Positions 18,980-28,232 of a stretch of 41,910 bases of DNA are shown piece after piece (the first letter of the stretch is position 1; each line of letters begins with the position of its first letter). The stretch comes from a virus, in the IMG/VR virus record IMGVR_UViG_3300036864_000030, positions 1-41,910 of that record. One strand, given 5' to 3'. The position numbers were made by a program, and so were the translations under genes. The notes under the pieces are model-generated. The model had not been told where the DNA came from. It did not search any database and was given only the letters and a program-made list of their open reading frames with translations.

Positions 18980-21900
18980 CGATCTTACCTCCCAAGAGTA
19001 AGTATTCGAGCGCGTTGTCTGGATCTTCTATGGCTTGCGCTCCAGTTTTTCCAGCCAGGAACGGAAGCCCGAATACGACGGAAGCCGTTTCGAATGCGTC
19101 AGTTATCATACGATTTCCTTGAGCCTCTGTCAGCTCTCCATTTTTCACTAGTTCCGGGACTACCTTAAACACACCAAACAAGGAAGACACGAGGGGGAAC
19201 TCTGGATCGTAACCTTTCAATGTTGCTTGTACGGCACTCCCCACTATCGGCGAGTTACCTATTGAAGTTCCAGAGAAGAAATCCACCCACCATTGATATG
19301 CTTTGTCTGGCTCCTCTTCAGCATCCGGAGGTGGTCCACGGTGACTAACAAGCGTGAATACAGCCGCACTTAGAGCAGTGCCAACAACCGTGAGCGCGTA
19401 TCTCGAAACAGACCTTCCAGATTTCCAGTTAGGCAGATGGATAAGGGAATTAAAAATCTTACTCATTGCAGAACCGAATGCAGTTAATACCGCAGCAAGG
19501 TCCCTACGAGCCATCAAGGGAGAAGATTCAAGCGGATTCGAGGTAGGTTGTGTTCTGTTTATGGCGTTCGTTGCTTCGAGTGCTGCATGTTCGTCAGAGT
19601 AATTTCGAGATTTGAAAGAATCGAAAACAGCGTTCCAGCTCACCGTAACGGTAAATCTATCGATAAGCGCCAAGGGCTTTAACGTGAACTCTTTACCTTT
19701 CGAAAAAACATAACCTGCCTTAGATTCAGCGGTCGAGCTTACTGTGATAGACGAGTCAATCACACGCGATTGCATTTCTGGCGAGAACTTCATCATGCGT
19801 TTTTCCATCTTTACGTATGTAGGGAAATAGAACATTCCGGATGTCGCTTTGATGAAATTGGTAAATGTAGCTATAGGCGCGTCCGCTAGTGTAAGAAAAA
19901 ATCCACCAGCTTGCTTTAGAACCGAAGATAGCCGAAGCCCAAGAAATGCAACTGACATATTTGAACGAGCTTTCAAAACTCCTCGTTCGAAGTCACTTCG
20001 GGGTGCCGGAGGATTCACAGAACGCCCAAGCCATTCACGAATGTACTTTACGTACGAGTCCCCGTAGACATTCGAGATTCCCGTAATAAGCGCTTGCGAA
20101 TACTCACCCCGCCCTGAGAAAATACGATCTATCTTTTTAGCTACAGGAGCCATGTTTATGTACATTTCCTGCCGTTCGATCATTCCTTCAAAAAGATTAA
20201 GCGCGTCGAGTCTAACTGGAGTTTGATTCTTTTTGCCGATCTTTACGCGCTCTTTTGTGAACCCATCACCAGGTCGCTTCTTTAAGCCATTCCTTACAAG
20301 GATTTCGTCTTTGAGATCGGTCTCTAATTGCTCCCCCATTTTCCCCAAACGGGCCATGGGTGAATATCTATCAACTTGGCCCATGCGCTGATTATTTAGA
20401 TCAGAGTAAATTTCTGCCAGACGTTGGTAGTGATCTCCGTACCCATGTTCAATAATCCAGTCTCCGAGGTCCTTCCAAGCTTGAGGAAGCGCTTTAACGA
20501 TTCTGGTTATATCGGATTGCGCTATCATGTTTCCATAAAGTACAGCTTGCTTGGATTCCTCATTCTGCATGAGCATGTAGATTCCCATCGCATCTTGATT
20601 CCGAACCGGCATAGGTTTGCCTTTTTGGTTTATCTTGATCGGGCCTTGTTCGTCAGAAAGATGTTCGAATGCGTCGATTCGCTTGAGCTTCAATTCCTTC
20701 ATTTTGTTTTTAAGGTCAGTCAAACGCTCGATTGTATTCCTTGCGGCATCGCCGTAGCTCTTCGACATAGGGTCGTGAATCTCTTTCACGAAATCGCCCT
20801 GGAAATCTTGTTTCCCGTCGAGGGTGTCAAAGAGGTATTGAGGCTCTACAAGGTCTAGAATCGCATCTCCGGCCTTTCCTTTGGCTCGAATGAAGGAAGT
20901 CTTTTCTAAGGCATCTGGAGCTTTGTTGATGAGTTCTCGCGTAAGCTTGTCCGTAGACATCCGGATAGCGGTCTTTTCGTCTTCAAGCTTCTTGTCTCTG
21001 ACGGCCTTTCCTTGAGACTTCAATTCCTCGATTTCTTTATTCAAGGCTTCGAGTTCCGCAATCGTAAAAGCCTCGGGGCGTTCAGCATATTCAATGTTCT
21101 GAATATAGAGTGGAAGAAGTTTGTAAAAATCGGGATTAGCATCTCGGAACTCTTTGAGCTTTCGCGCGACCGTTTCGTGTTTGACATTCCGGATGAATGG
21201 ATCGATGAGGGATTGAAGAGTCTCGATCTGTTCGCCGTATCTAAAGTCAACACTTCCGGGAACGGGTTTTAGAGCGCGGTTTATCAGTCCTGTTTTATAC
21301 GCTCGAACGCGCTGCGCTTCACGGTACCGGCTCATGGTTAAGGTAGCTTCTTTACGGGCAGAATCAAGGGCCTCGCGGTTGGCGGTCTTTACTTCTTTCA
21401 CTCTGGCGCGGAGTTCGGTTATCGACTCATCTTTTTTGTCAGTCTGCTTAATGAGTGAGTTGACTTCACGGCGTGCGCTTTTGAGTTCTTTCTCGGCTTG
21501 AGTCAATCGCGTTTTCTGCTCAGTGCTTTTGTCTTCAACCTTTTCAAGTCTCGTGACTTCTCTTTGCAGTTCGGAAGCTTTATTCATAGAGAATGTCAGA
21601 CGGTCGTCAAGTTCTTTGTATGCCTCTTCTTGAGCGTATGCCTGGTTCGTAGCAATCTTCATTTGGTCGCGGAGTTCTACCGTGAGCTGGTCAATCTCAA
21701 GACTTGTAGAATTGGATAACGGACCTTTCAATCGTTCGCGAAGATATTCAAGGCGTTGTGAAAGCTCCATGCCGCGAACGAGGTCGGATTCCGTTCGAGT
21801 CTCGATATCTCCCGTTGCGATAGAATCAGGATTCGTTTCGTCTATTTTCTGGTACGAGGAAAGAAGATCCCCGTCTTGCAACAGATAGGCAAAGTTCCAG

Positions 21901-24900
21901 CGGTACCAATTGATTCTTTTTAAGACCGATTCTCTTGCTTCCTCTCGGAATGTTTGCCCGGTCTTTGGATTTACCCCGTCATTTTCGATGAAGTTCTTTA
22001 ACTCTTCTCCGACCGGAAGATCAAACTTTATGTACTCAGGCGGTCGAATTGCAAATTCATCACTCGCCTTTCGAGCTTCTTTCCAGAAAAGCTTATCGGT
22101 GAACTGACTCGATATGTTCTTAAAGGTCTCTTTGATGTGGTCTAGTGTCTTATCAAGATCTTGAGCAAAAGCCTGGTTTGCTTCGTCTCGAGTCGTGGGA
22201 AGGGCTTTATCGGGCTCTAAACCGATAGTTTCGTCAGACTCGATCATTGAATTGTCGAGTTGTGCTAAGCGCTCAATTTCTGCATTCACAACAGGATCGG
22301 AAGAGTATTTTTCTAAGAGTTCCGTAGGCACGTCTTCGCCTCGGGAAATCATGCCTTTTATTTCTTCGAGTTCTCTTACCCCTTCGTTATCGAGTTGCGC
22401 TTGAATGAGCCTGGCTTGTTCTAGTAAAACTGGCTTATCTTGGGCGCTCGCAGTTTCGTACGCCGCCATAACCTCAGAAAGTTGTTTGAAAAGAGGGTGA
22501 GAATAAGCGGGATCGTCTTTTGAGGGCTGGTAAAGAATCGATTCTCCAGGCTGCTCGACCGGAGGAACGTATTCATGCGCCTGGAAAGACTTAGAAATTA
22601 CCTCATCGACTTTCGGATTGAGTGAATTGAAGAAATACCCAACAAGATCGCGCATGAGAATGGCGATACGGTGAAATACTTCAAGAAGTCCTTTAGGTGC
22701 TTTTTCTCCTCGAGCGAACCAGGCTTCAAAATCCCGCGCGAACTTCTCTTCGGCTTCTTTGTTCCATTCGGTTGATTTGTACACACCCAAAAGGGTCGCC
22801 TGGTCTGTGTCGTCCAATTGTCTGCGAATCACATGCCCAAGTTCATGGACCACAGTCGTAGCGTCAGCGTCTTTGCCGAGAGAGATAATTGCTTTTCCGT
22901 CTTCCAAGAATGTCACCGACCCGCGCGGACCTTGTTCGTCAAGGTATCGAATGTCCGAAATGTACGTGTCAGACCAGGTTGAAAGATCCATTCCCATAAC
23001 CCGGGCGCGGACTTCCATGATTTGGATAGAAGCGTCTATCGTTGCATCGTCATATACCGATAAGATTTTGAGCTTTTCTTGTAGGGACTGATACGCAAGC
23101 TCTCGTTTAGAGGTTGTTGGTTCGTAATTTGGATTAAGTCTTTGTTCGCCGAGATAATCCCTGTCAAACTCGTCCAGCTGGCGGGAAAGTTCCTGTCTAC
23201 GGCCTTCTATTTGTCCGGCAAGATCTTCATAGGATTGTAGAATCTCTGAGCGTTCAGCATCGTTTTTAGCTTCATTAAGGCGTGTTTCGAGTTCCGAGAA
23301 CGCCCTATTTGCTACGTCATCAGTCTTTACGATTTCAGTGATAACGTCGTTTCTCCCCGGAGCCTGAGAGAGTAGTTCGTCACGTTTGGCAGGGCTTATG
23401 TCGAGTGTGTACGGTGTTCCTAAAGATTGAAGCGTTTCAATTGCTTGCTGCGCCCGTAAGGGCGAGTCCGGCAAATCTGTGATAACAGCCGTATCGCCAT
23501 TCATGACATAAGGCACGCGCTCGACCGGCTCTAAGGTTTCAGGGTCAATGATCTCTAAAGCGTTTCCGGTATCGTTTGTGACTACTGCACCACCAATCTT
23601 AGGAAGTCCATTTGTTTCAAGTGAATCGATAGGAACAAGTTTTGACGCATCCTGGACGATGACTCGAGGATTGTTTCCAGTCACTTCAACCGCGTCGTAT
23701 TGCGAGAGATCGGTATTCGCGAGTTCCGCCTCACTGACTCGAGCGACATTTTGCGCATCGACATAGGATGAGACAATTCCGTTACTTCCAGATTTTATGT
23801 AGTCTTTGAGCGTTTCAGCTGTTTTGACATCGATAGTTTTGGGCTGTTCTTTCGCGAACTGTACGAGTGTATTTACCTTTGATTTAACTGCTTCCGGAAG
23901 GTTTGATTGTTCTCGAGTTCCATTCAAAACAGACTGTGCATACTCAGAAACTTGGTCGCCTTCTTTCTGTCTGATTGCCTCAACCATGACCTGAGGACTA
24001 ACGATAGGGTCGCCCGCACGAATGGCCGCATGATTTGGATTCTCGTACAGTGTTATTCCGACCGGCCCCGCCTCTGCGTGATAATAGACTTTAGGGCTTC
24101 CGGCTTCATCGACAACTTTCGTTGCAGTCTCTGGTTCGGTTTGTTTGAGTTCGAAATCCTTTACAATCTCAGGACTGAGTCTATTTGCAACGAGCTTAGA
24201 GATAACAGCGGGGTCGGCACTCTGTGAAATGTTTGCTTTAGAGCCCTTGAACGAGCTTATTATCGAACCGGGTAATCCGATTGCAGCAAATGCCATAACC
24301 GATTGTTCCAAGGTGTTCATGATCCGAGGGAATGCCTCATTCCACTTAGAAGGAAGATTTGTGCCTTCAAGTTGGTTATTCGCAGCTATTGCGATTTCTT
24401 GTCCGACAACAGAAACAAACTCTTGCGCGACTTCCTGTGCGGTTTCGGTCGTAATGTTTCCAATGTATTCTTGCGCAAATCTTACGGCAGCGGCTCCAAG
24501 AGTTCCTTTGATTATCGATTGTCTAAGACCTTGCTTTACGATTCCTCTAAACAATTTAGTAACAGCTGACCCACCACCGAGTAAGAGCTTAAATTGCGCT
24601 GTTTCTAAGGCTCCGTTTATGACACCTACTGTGATCGCAGCGGTAGAAGCGATGTCGTGCGAAACACCTTCGGTTATGAGATCGCCATACATCTGGCCTG
24701 ATTCTGATCTAGTGGTATTTGAGAACACTGCCGCAGTCATTCCAAGTCTTCCGGCAGCGACTACGCCACCGCGCGCGAGTCCTCCAATGGCTCCTAATGC
24801 GCCACCTGTCGCGAATCCGACAAGCCCCCACACAGCAGAGTTTGCAAGTTGAGGAAGGATTGAAGCAACAGAGGTTAAGATGTTAGTGCCAAGACCACGT

Positions 24901-25523
24901 TTTTCAGGATTGGGGTCAGGGTTGGGAAGTTGCTTTTTTAGGTCTTCAATCTGGAGCAATTTCTCAGCAATCTTCTTATTGATTTCCTTATTACCCGGTT
25001 CTGTTACATCCGTTCCCGAATACCCCATTTTTCGTTCAGTTTCTAAAAGCTGTTCTTTTTCTAAGGGATCGATCTGAGAGAGATACTTATTACCAAGCTG
25101 TTTCGTGTTTTCCAGCTGGCGAAGATCCTCGTAGGCATTTCCGATCTGCATATCGACAATTGACCGGTTTAATTCGGTTTGGATGTGAAGCCCATCATCG
25201 ACCGCGCCGTATACTTTTCCTCGGTACATCATTTGAGCGGAATCGTAGTTATCCCACACCCATGTTACAGGAACTTTCATAACGTTTGCGTAATAGAGAG
25301 AGTTTTGAAGCTTTGCGGCGCCATCTTTGCCTAAACGAGAATCGAGCGTTCCGAACTTCTGAACGTCCTTAAGAACTTGATTCCAGTCGTCTCCAATAGC
25401 ATAGGGCGCCAGTTCTTGAAGCTGCACCGCTTCCTGTTGCAGTAGATCGGAATGAGAAGCAGGGATTACATCACCAGATTGTGGTGCGGTATTGTTGAAT
25501 GATTCGGGAATTAGATCGCTCAA
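18963..25523 (-). CDS. Giant internal virion/ejection protein with zincin motif, 2186 aa
   Basis: Position after two other internal virion proteins and before the tail fibre matches T7 gp16, though it is much longer than gp16 (about 1300 aa). Residues about 215-275 are hydrophobic and Gly-rich (QLANSAVWGLVGFATGGALG, LGAIGGLARGGVVAAGRLG). HELGH at residues 893-897 (DNA 22833-22847), followed by a helix with E-x-FARDFEAWF, is a zinc-peptidase motif also seen in large polyvalent phage proteins. Long coiled coils lie around residues 1380-1500, and a hydrophobic segment near the C-terminus (ALTVVGTALSAAVFTLVSH). No lytic transglycosylase motif was recognised. Confidence 0.85.
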   Translation of the reverse strand: MSDLIPESFNNTAPQSGDVIPASHSDLLQQEAVQLQELAPYAIGDDWNQVLKDVQKFGTLDSRLGKDGAAKLQNSLYYANVMKVPVTWVWDNYDSAQMMYRGKVYGAVDDGLHIQTELNRSIVDMQIGNAYEDLRQLENTKQLGNKYLSQIDPLEKEQLLETERKMGYSGTDVTEPGNKEINKKIAEKLLQIEDLKKQLPNPDPNPEKRGLGTNILTSVASILPQLANSAVWGLVGFATGGALGAIGGLARGGVVAAGRLGMTAAVFSNTTRSESGQMYGDLITEGVSHDIASTAAITVGVINGALETAQFKLLLGGGSAVTKLFRGIVKQGLRQSIIKGTLGAAAVRFAQEYIGNITTETAQEVAQEFVSVVGQEIAIAANNQLEGTNLPSKWNEAFPRIMNTLEQSVMAFAAIGLPGSIISSFKGSKANISQSADPAVISKLVANRLSPEIVKDFELKQTEPETATKVVDEAGSPKVYYHAEAGPVGITLYENPNHAAIRAGDPIVSPQVMVEAIRQKEGDQVSEYAQSVLNGTREQSNLPEAVKSKVNTLVQFAKEQPKTIDVKTAETLKDYIKSGSNGIVSSYVDAQNVARVSEAELANTDLSQYDAVEVTGNNPRVIVQDASKLVPIDSLETNGLPKIGGAVVTNDTGNALEIIDPETLEPVERVPYVMNGDTAVITDLPDSPLRAQQAIETLQSLGTPYTLDISPAKRDELLSQAPGRNDVITEIVKTDDVANRAFSELETRLNEAKNDAERSEILQSYEDLAGQIEGRRQELSRQLDEFDRDYLGEQRLNPNYEPTTSKRELAYQSLQEKLKILSVYDDATIDASIQIMEVRARVMGMDLSTWSDTYISDIRYLDEQGPRGSVTFLEDGKAIISLGKDADATTVVHELGHVIRRQLDDTDQATLLGVYKSTEWNKEAEEKFARDFEAWFARGEKAPKGLLEVFHRIAILMRDLVGYFFNSLNPKVDEVISKSFQAHEYVPPVEQPGESILYQPSKDDPAYSHPLFKQLSEVMAAYETASAQDKPVLLEQARLIQAQLDNEGVRELEEIKGMISRGEDVPTELLEKYSSDPVVNAEIERLAQLDNSMIESDETIGLEPDKALPTTRDEANQAFAQDLDKTLDHIKETFKNISSQFTDKLFWKEARKASDEFAIRPPEYIKFDLPVGEELKNFIENDGVNPKTGQTFREEARESVLKRINWYRWNFAYLLQDGDLLSSYQKIDETNPDSIATGDIETRTESDLVRGMELSQRLEYLRERLKGPLSNSTSLEIDQLTVELRDQMKIATNQAYAQEEAYKELDDRLTFSMNKASELQREVTRLEKVEDKSTEQKTRLTQAEKELKSARREVNSLIKQTDKKDESITELRARVKEVKTANREALDSARKEATLTMSRYREAQRVRAYKTGLINRALKPVPGSVDFRYGEQIETLQSLIDPFIRNVKHETVARKLKEFRDANPDFYKLLPLYIQNIEYAERPEAFTIAELEALNKEIEELKSQGKAVRDKKLEDEKTAIRMSTDKLTRELINKAPDALEKTSFIRAKGKAGDAILDLVEPQYLFDTLDGKQDFQGDFVKEIHDPMSKSYGDAARNTIERLTDLKNKMKELKLKRIDAFEHLSDEQGPIKINQKGKPMPVRNQDAMGIYMLMQNEESKQAVLYGNMIAQSDITRIVKALPQAWKDLGDWIIEHGYGDHYQRLAEIYSDLNNQRMGQVDRYSPMARLGKMGEQLETDLKDEILVRNGLKKRPGDGFTKERVKIGKKNQTPVRLDALNLFEGMIERQEMYINMAPVAKKIDRIFSGRGEYSQALITGISNVYGDSYVKYIREWLGRSVNPPAPRSDFERGVLKARSNMSVAFLGLRLSSVLKQAGGFFLTLADAPIATFTNFIKATSGMFYFPTYVKMEKRMMKFSPEMQSRVIDSSITVSSTAESKAGYVFSKGKEFTLKPLALIDRFTVTVSWNAVFDSFKSRNYSDEHAALEATNAINRTQPTSNPLESSPLMARRDLAAVLTAFGSAMSKIFNSLIHLPNWKSGRSVSRYALTVVGTALSAAVFTLVSHRGPPPDAEEEPDKAYQWWVDFFSGTSIGNSPIVGSAVQATLKGYDPEFPLVSSLFGVFKVVPELVKNGELTEAQGNRMITDAFETASVVFGLPFLAGKTGAQAIEDPDNALEYLLLGGKIDDNQN

Positions 25524-27325
25524 GGTACGGCCCTAACGGTAGGGTTAGCTGGATTCGCGGTGCGGCGCTCAAGTGAAGAGTAAGGAACCCATACTTCCTT
25601 GCGCTGAGCGTTAGATTGTTGTACGTCCATGATTTGAATTGAATTAACTCCAGTCACGGGATCGGTGTATATTCTCATAGACAGGTAAGGAACGTTTCCG
25701 ACCTTGTACGAATAAATCGGATTGTAATTCTTCATCTGGTAGGCAATTTCAGGTATTCCATTCTTATTCACACCAACTACCGGAGCAGAACCTTTTTCAA
25801 GAACATTCGAGAAGAATGAAAGCTGACCGGTAGAAAGTTCACGGTTAAGTGTCTGCACGTCGATATTCTTTAGGCGTTCAATTTGGTCTGCAATTTCAGG
25901 CGTCCCCGTAATTCCTAAAGCCAAGCCTTGTTGAAGTTTTACCCGCACTCTATCAGCTTCCTGAAAGCCTTGGTCTGAACTGCCGAATAGAATTGCCTTC
26001 ACATTAGGAGAAAGGGAAGCCTCGAGGCGATTAGCAACCTGTTGGCCGCCTTTGGTTTCTATCCAGTTCTTAGCCATCATCTGAACATCTTGAGCAGTGA
26101 GTTTGTCATTGCCTCGAGAGATAGATTGATAGGTGGCCTTAGAAATCTCCGCAAGTCCTTGGTCTGCAAGGTATGGGTCCAGCGTGGGCGCCCTTCCCCC
26201 GACAGACCGAGAAGCCTGCTCAAACATCGCGCGCGCGCCTTCCATGAGTGGATTTTTCAATTCATCATTAAGCTGCTTGTAGTATTCTCCGGCCTTAAGA
26301 GGATTAAGTTTCCCGCCCGGAAGAATGTTCTTTTCAATGTAATCTACACCTTTGTAGTAGTCCCTACCCCTCTGTAGAACAAGTTGAAACTCGTTCTCGC
26401 CCGTTTTGAATAGGTTATCTTTCTGGCCGTTTCTTTTTGATTCTTGTTCGTCCGCGAAATCCTTTACTCTCTTAGCCCAATCATAAACTTCAACGTCTGA
26501 AAGTTTATCGCGATTCGCATAGACTTCGTTGAGTGTGAGCTGGCCTTGAAATAATTTAGCTGTAAAACCTTCTTGAACCTGTTCGTTCATAACCTTGAAA
26601 GCTGCTTCTTGGTCTGCTTGCACCGTGGCTACAATACTTTTACTTTGCTCTGCCGCTGACTGTCTTTCTGCGAGGTTGAGCATAGAGACACCCTGGAGTG
26701 CGTTCGCTCTAAGATTCTTCACATCATCCGGAAGCATTTTAACCTGCTCTTCGGTCAATCCGTCATTTCCTGTTATGGCCCAGGAATACGACATAGTTTG
26801 TGCGGCGTATGCTTTTATCGCGTCATTCGCGGCTGGAATGAGAGTTGATTTAATGAGCTTTTCAGCCGTCTCGGGAGAGTAAAAACCGTTCTGTACGTCG
26901 GAATCGATTCTTTCCCGAACGGAATCATAATCTCCGGTTGCAAGTTGTTGTGTTGCATATTGTTGCGTCTGATTTACATAGTACCCGGTATTGTGCTGCT
27001 CAATCGCGGTTGCGAATTCACCCTCGCCATCGAGTAAAAGATTCTCGATGTATTGAGATCCTTGATCTATCGTTTGCGGCATGAGGTTACTTTTGCCTGA
27101 CCAATACGAACGAAGCCGGTCTACTACGCCCTTTTTGTAGACATCTGCGTTAAGTTGCTCCGTATAAGGGGTGTCTTTAATGAGTTTCTGAGTATCGGTA
27201 ATAGCGCGCTTGGCTTCGATCTGGAGCCAGCCCAATTCGTTTTGAGCTTGCATCTGGTAGGATTTAGCCACTGTGTTGGCTATCTGGTTTGTGAGGCCAA
27301 TTATCTGCCCGCCGATATCACTCAT
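25520..27325 (-). CDS. Internal virion protein C-like, 601 aa
   Basis: The gene lies between two other internal virion proteins in the order of T7 gp14-gp15-gp16. The product is helical, starting MSDIGGQIIGLTNQIANTVA, with many Gln/Ala-rich stretches (VNQTQQYATQQLATGDYDSV) and no membrane segment. T7 gp15 (about 750 aa) forms the periplasmic tunnel. Family placement is by position and composition; no catalytic motif is expected. Start overlaps the preceding stop by ATGA. Confidence 0.65.
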   Translation of the reverse strand: MSDIGGQIIGLTNQIANTVAKSYQMQAQNELGWLQIEAKRAITDTQKLIKDTPYTEQLNADVYKKGVVDRLRSYWSGKSNLMPQTIDQGSQYIENLLLDGEGEFATAIEQHNTGYYVNQTQQYATQQLATGDYDSVRERIDSDVQNGFYSPETAEKLIKSTLIPAANDAIKAYAAQTMSYSWAITGNDGLTEEQVKMLPDDVKNLRANALQGVSMLNLAERQSAAEQSKSIVATVQADQEAAFKVMNEQVQEGFTAKLFQGQLTLNEVYANRDKLSDVEVYDWAKRVKDFADEQESKRNGQKDNLFKTGENEFQLVLQRGRDYYKGVDYIEKNILPGGKLNPLKAGEYYKQLNDELKNPLMEGARAMFEQASRSVGGRAPTLDPYLADQGLAEISKATYQSISRGNDKLTAQDVQMMAKNWIETKGGQQVANRLEASLSPNVKAILFGSSDQGFQEADRVRVKLQQGLALGITGTPEIADQIERLKNIDVQTLNRELSTGQLSFFSNVLEKGSAPVVGVNKNGIPEIAYQMKNYNPIYSYKVGNVPYLSMRIYTDPVTGVNSIQIMDVQQSNAQRKEVWVPYSSLERRTANPANPTVRAVP

Positions 27326-27810
27326 CCAAATAACCCCACATTTGAACCTACATTAAGGAAACTTCCAACACCACCAAGTAAAGAACTTGCAACGGCAGAA
27401 TCGGCATTATCTTGTGTCCGCCGAACATTTAGCGCGTTGAGGCGCTTGTTTAGCTCTAGTTGTTTAGAAGCATTATCAACATTCAATTTCAGTTTTTTAA
27501 GCTCCTCCGCATATTTAGTAAAAGCATCCTGAGCCACGGCTGATTCAGTCTGCCCGGCCTCTAGCCCCGAAGCGCCAACTTTTGCGTTAATTCCCGACTG
27601 TTCGGCGTCAGACTGTCTGATAAGAGCACTTTCCTGTATAGCTGTTTGCTGTTTCAGCGCCTCAAGATCAAGTGCGTCCTTTTCGTTTTGAACATTTGCC
27701 GCAGCTTCGGCGGTTCTCACCTTCTTATCTTCTTGGATAGAAGTAACTCCAGCACCGACTATTGCACCGGCGCCAGCAATGAAAAGAGGTATGGCTACTG
27801 CTGCGGGCAT
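27322..27810 (-). CDS. Internal virion protein B-like, 162 aa
   Basis: I use ATG 27810 (MPAAVAIPLFIAGAGAIVGA), with AGGTGG upstream; a GTG three codons earlier is possible. An N-terminal hydrophobic segment at about residues 3-24 is followed by long Ala/Gln-rich helices (AAANVQNEKDALDLEALKQQ). Size and layout agree with T7 gp14, which anchors the ejection channel in the outer membrane. The order before the 601-aa and 2186-aa proteins supports this. Confidence 0.7.
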   Translation of the reverse strand: MPAAVAIPLFIAGAGAIVGAGVTSIQEDKKVRTAEAAANVQNEKDALDLEALKQQTAIQESALIRQSDAEQSGINAKVGASGLEAGQTESAVAQDAFTKYAEELKKLKLNVDNASKQLELNKRLNALNVRRTQDNADSAVASSLLGGVGSFLNVGSNVGLFG

Positions 27811-28232
27811 GTTTTCCACCTATATACGGCACACATCTCGCCTCTAGAATACCAGCTTTCCAGCATTGTTTCAAACTCAAATCCAATATGCTCTAACCAG
27901 TTACGGTTTTTAGTCAGGTGCGCAGCAATGAAACACTGGACTCGAAAGTATTTATCCTCTTCGACAACCTTTTGAATCATCGTCCGCAAAGCTTTTAGAA
28001 TGCCTATGTATTGGGTTTTGTTTTTAGGCATTATCAACCACGCCTCCCCCATTCCCGGCCAATAGTCAAAAATACCCGCGCAGAAAGCGACCTTTAATTT
28101 AGAATCTCTAAAAGTATAAGAATGTTTAGCAGCTTCAAATCGATAGATCGTAGAGCCTAGAACAATATCTAGTTCGTCGGCGTCTTTGGCCTTAAACGGC
28201 ATGACGTAAAAATCATTCACTGGTTTCCACAT
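27795..28232 (-). CDS. T7 gp13-like acetyltransferase-fold protein, 145 aa
   Basis: The pattern of a GNAT-like protein is present: KAFCAG-type strand (LKVAFCAGIFDYWPGMGEAW), LIMPKNKTQYIGILKALRTM as the helix that usually follows a pyrophosphate loop, and HLTKNRNWLEHIGFEFETML near the end. Proteins of this type, related to T7 gp13, occur between the nozzle and internal virion genes of short-tailed phages. The acetyl-CoA loop is degenerate, so an enzymatic role is unsure. Start ATG 28232 overlaps the nozzle gene by 20 bases. Confidence 0.65.
   Translation of the reverse strand: MWKPVNDFYVMPFKAKDADELDIVLGSTIYRFEAAKHSYTFRDSKLKVAFCAGIFDYWPGMGEAWLIMPKNKTQYIGILKALRTMIQKVVEEDKYFRVQCFIAAHLTKNRNWLEHIGFEFETMLESWYSRGEMCAVYRWKTCPQQ

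Noticed and set aside
24145-24852. Plus-strand open frame of 235 codons
   Set aside because: It is antisense to the 2186-aa internal virion gene, with no ribosome site; its Ser/Ala/Pro-rich product reflects the complementary codons.
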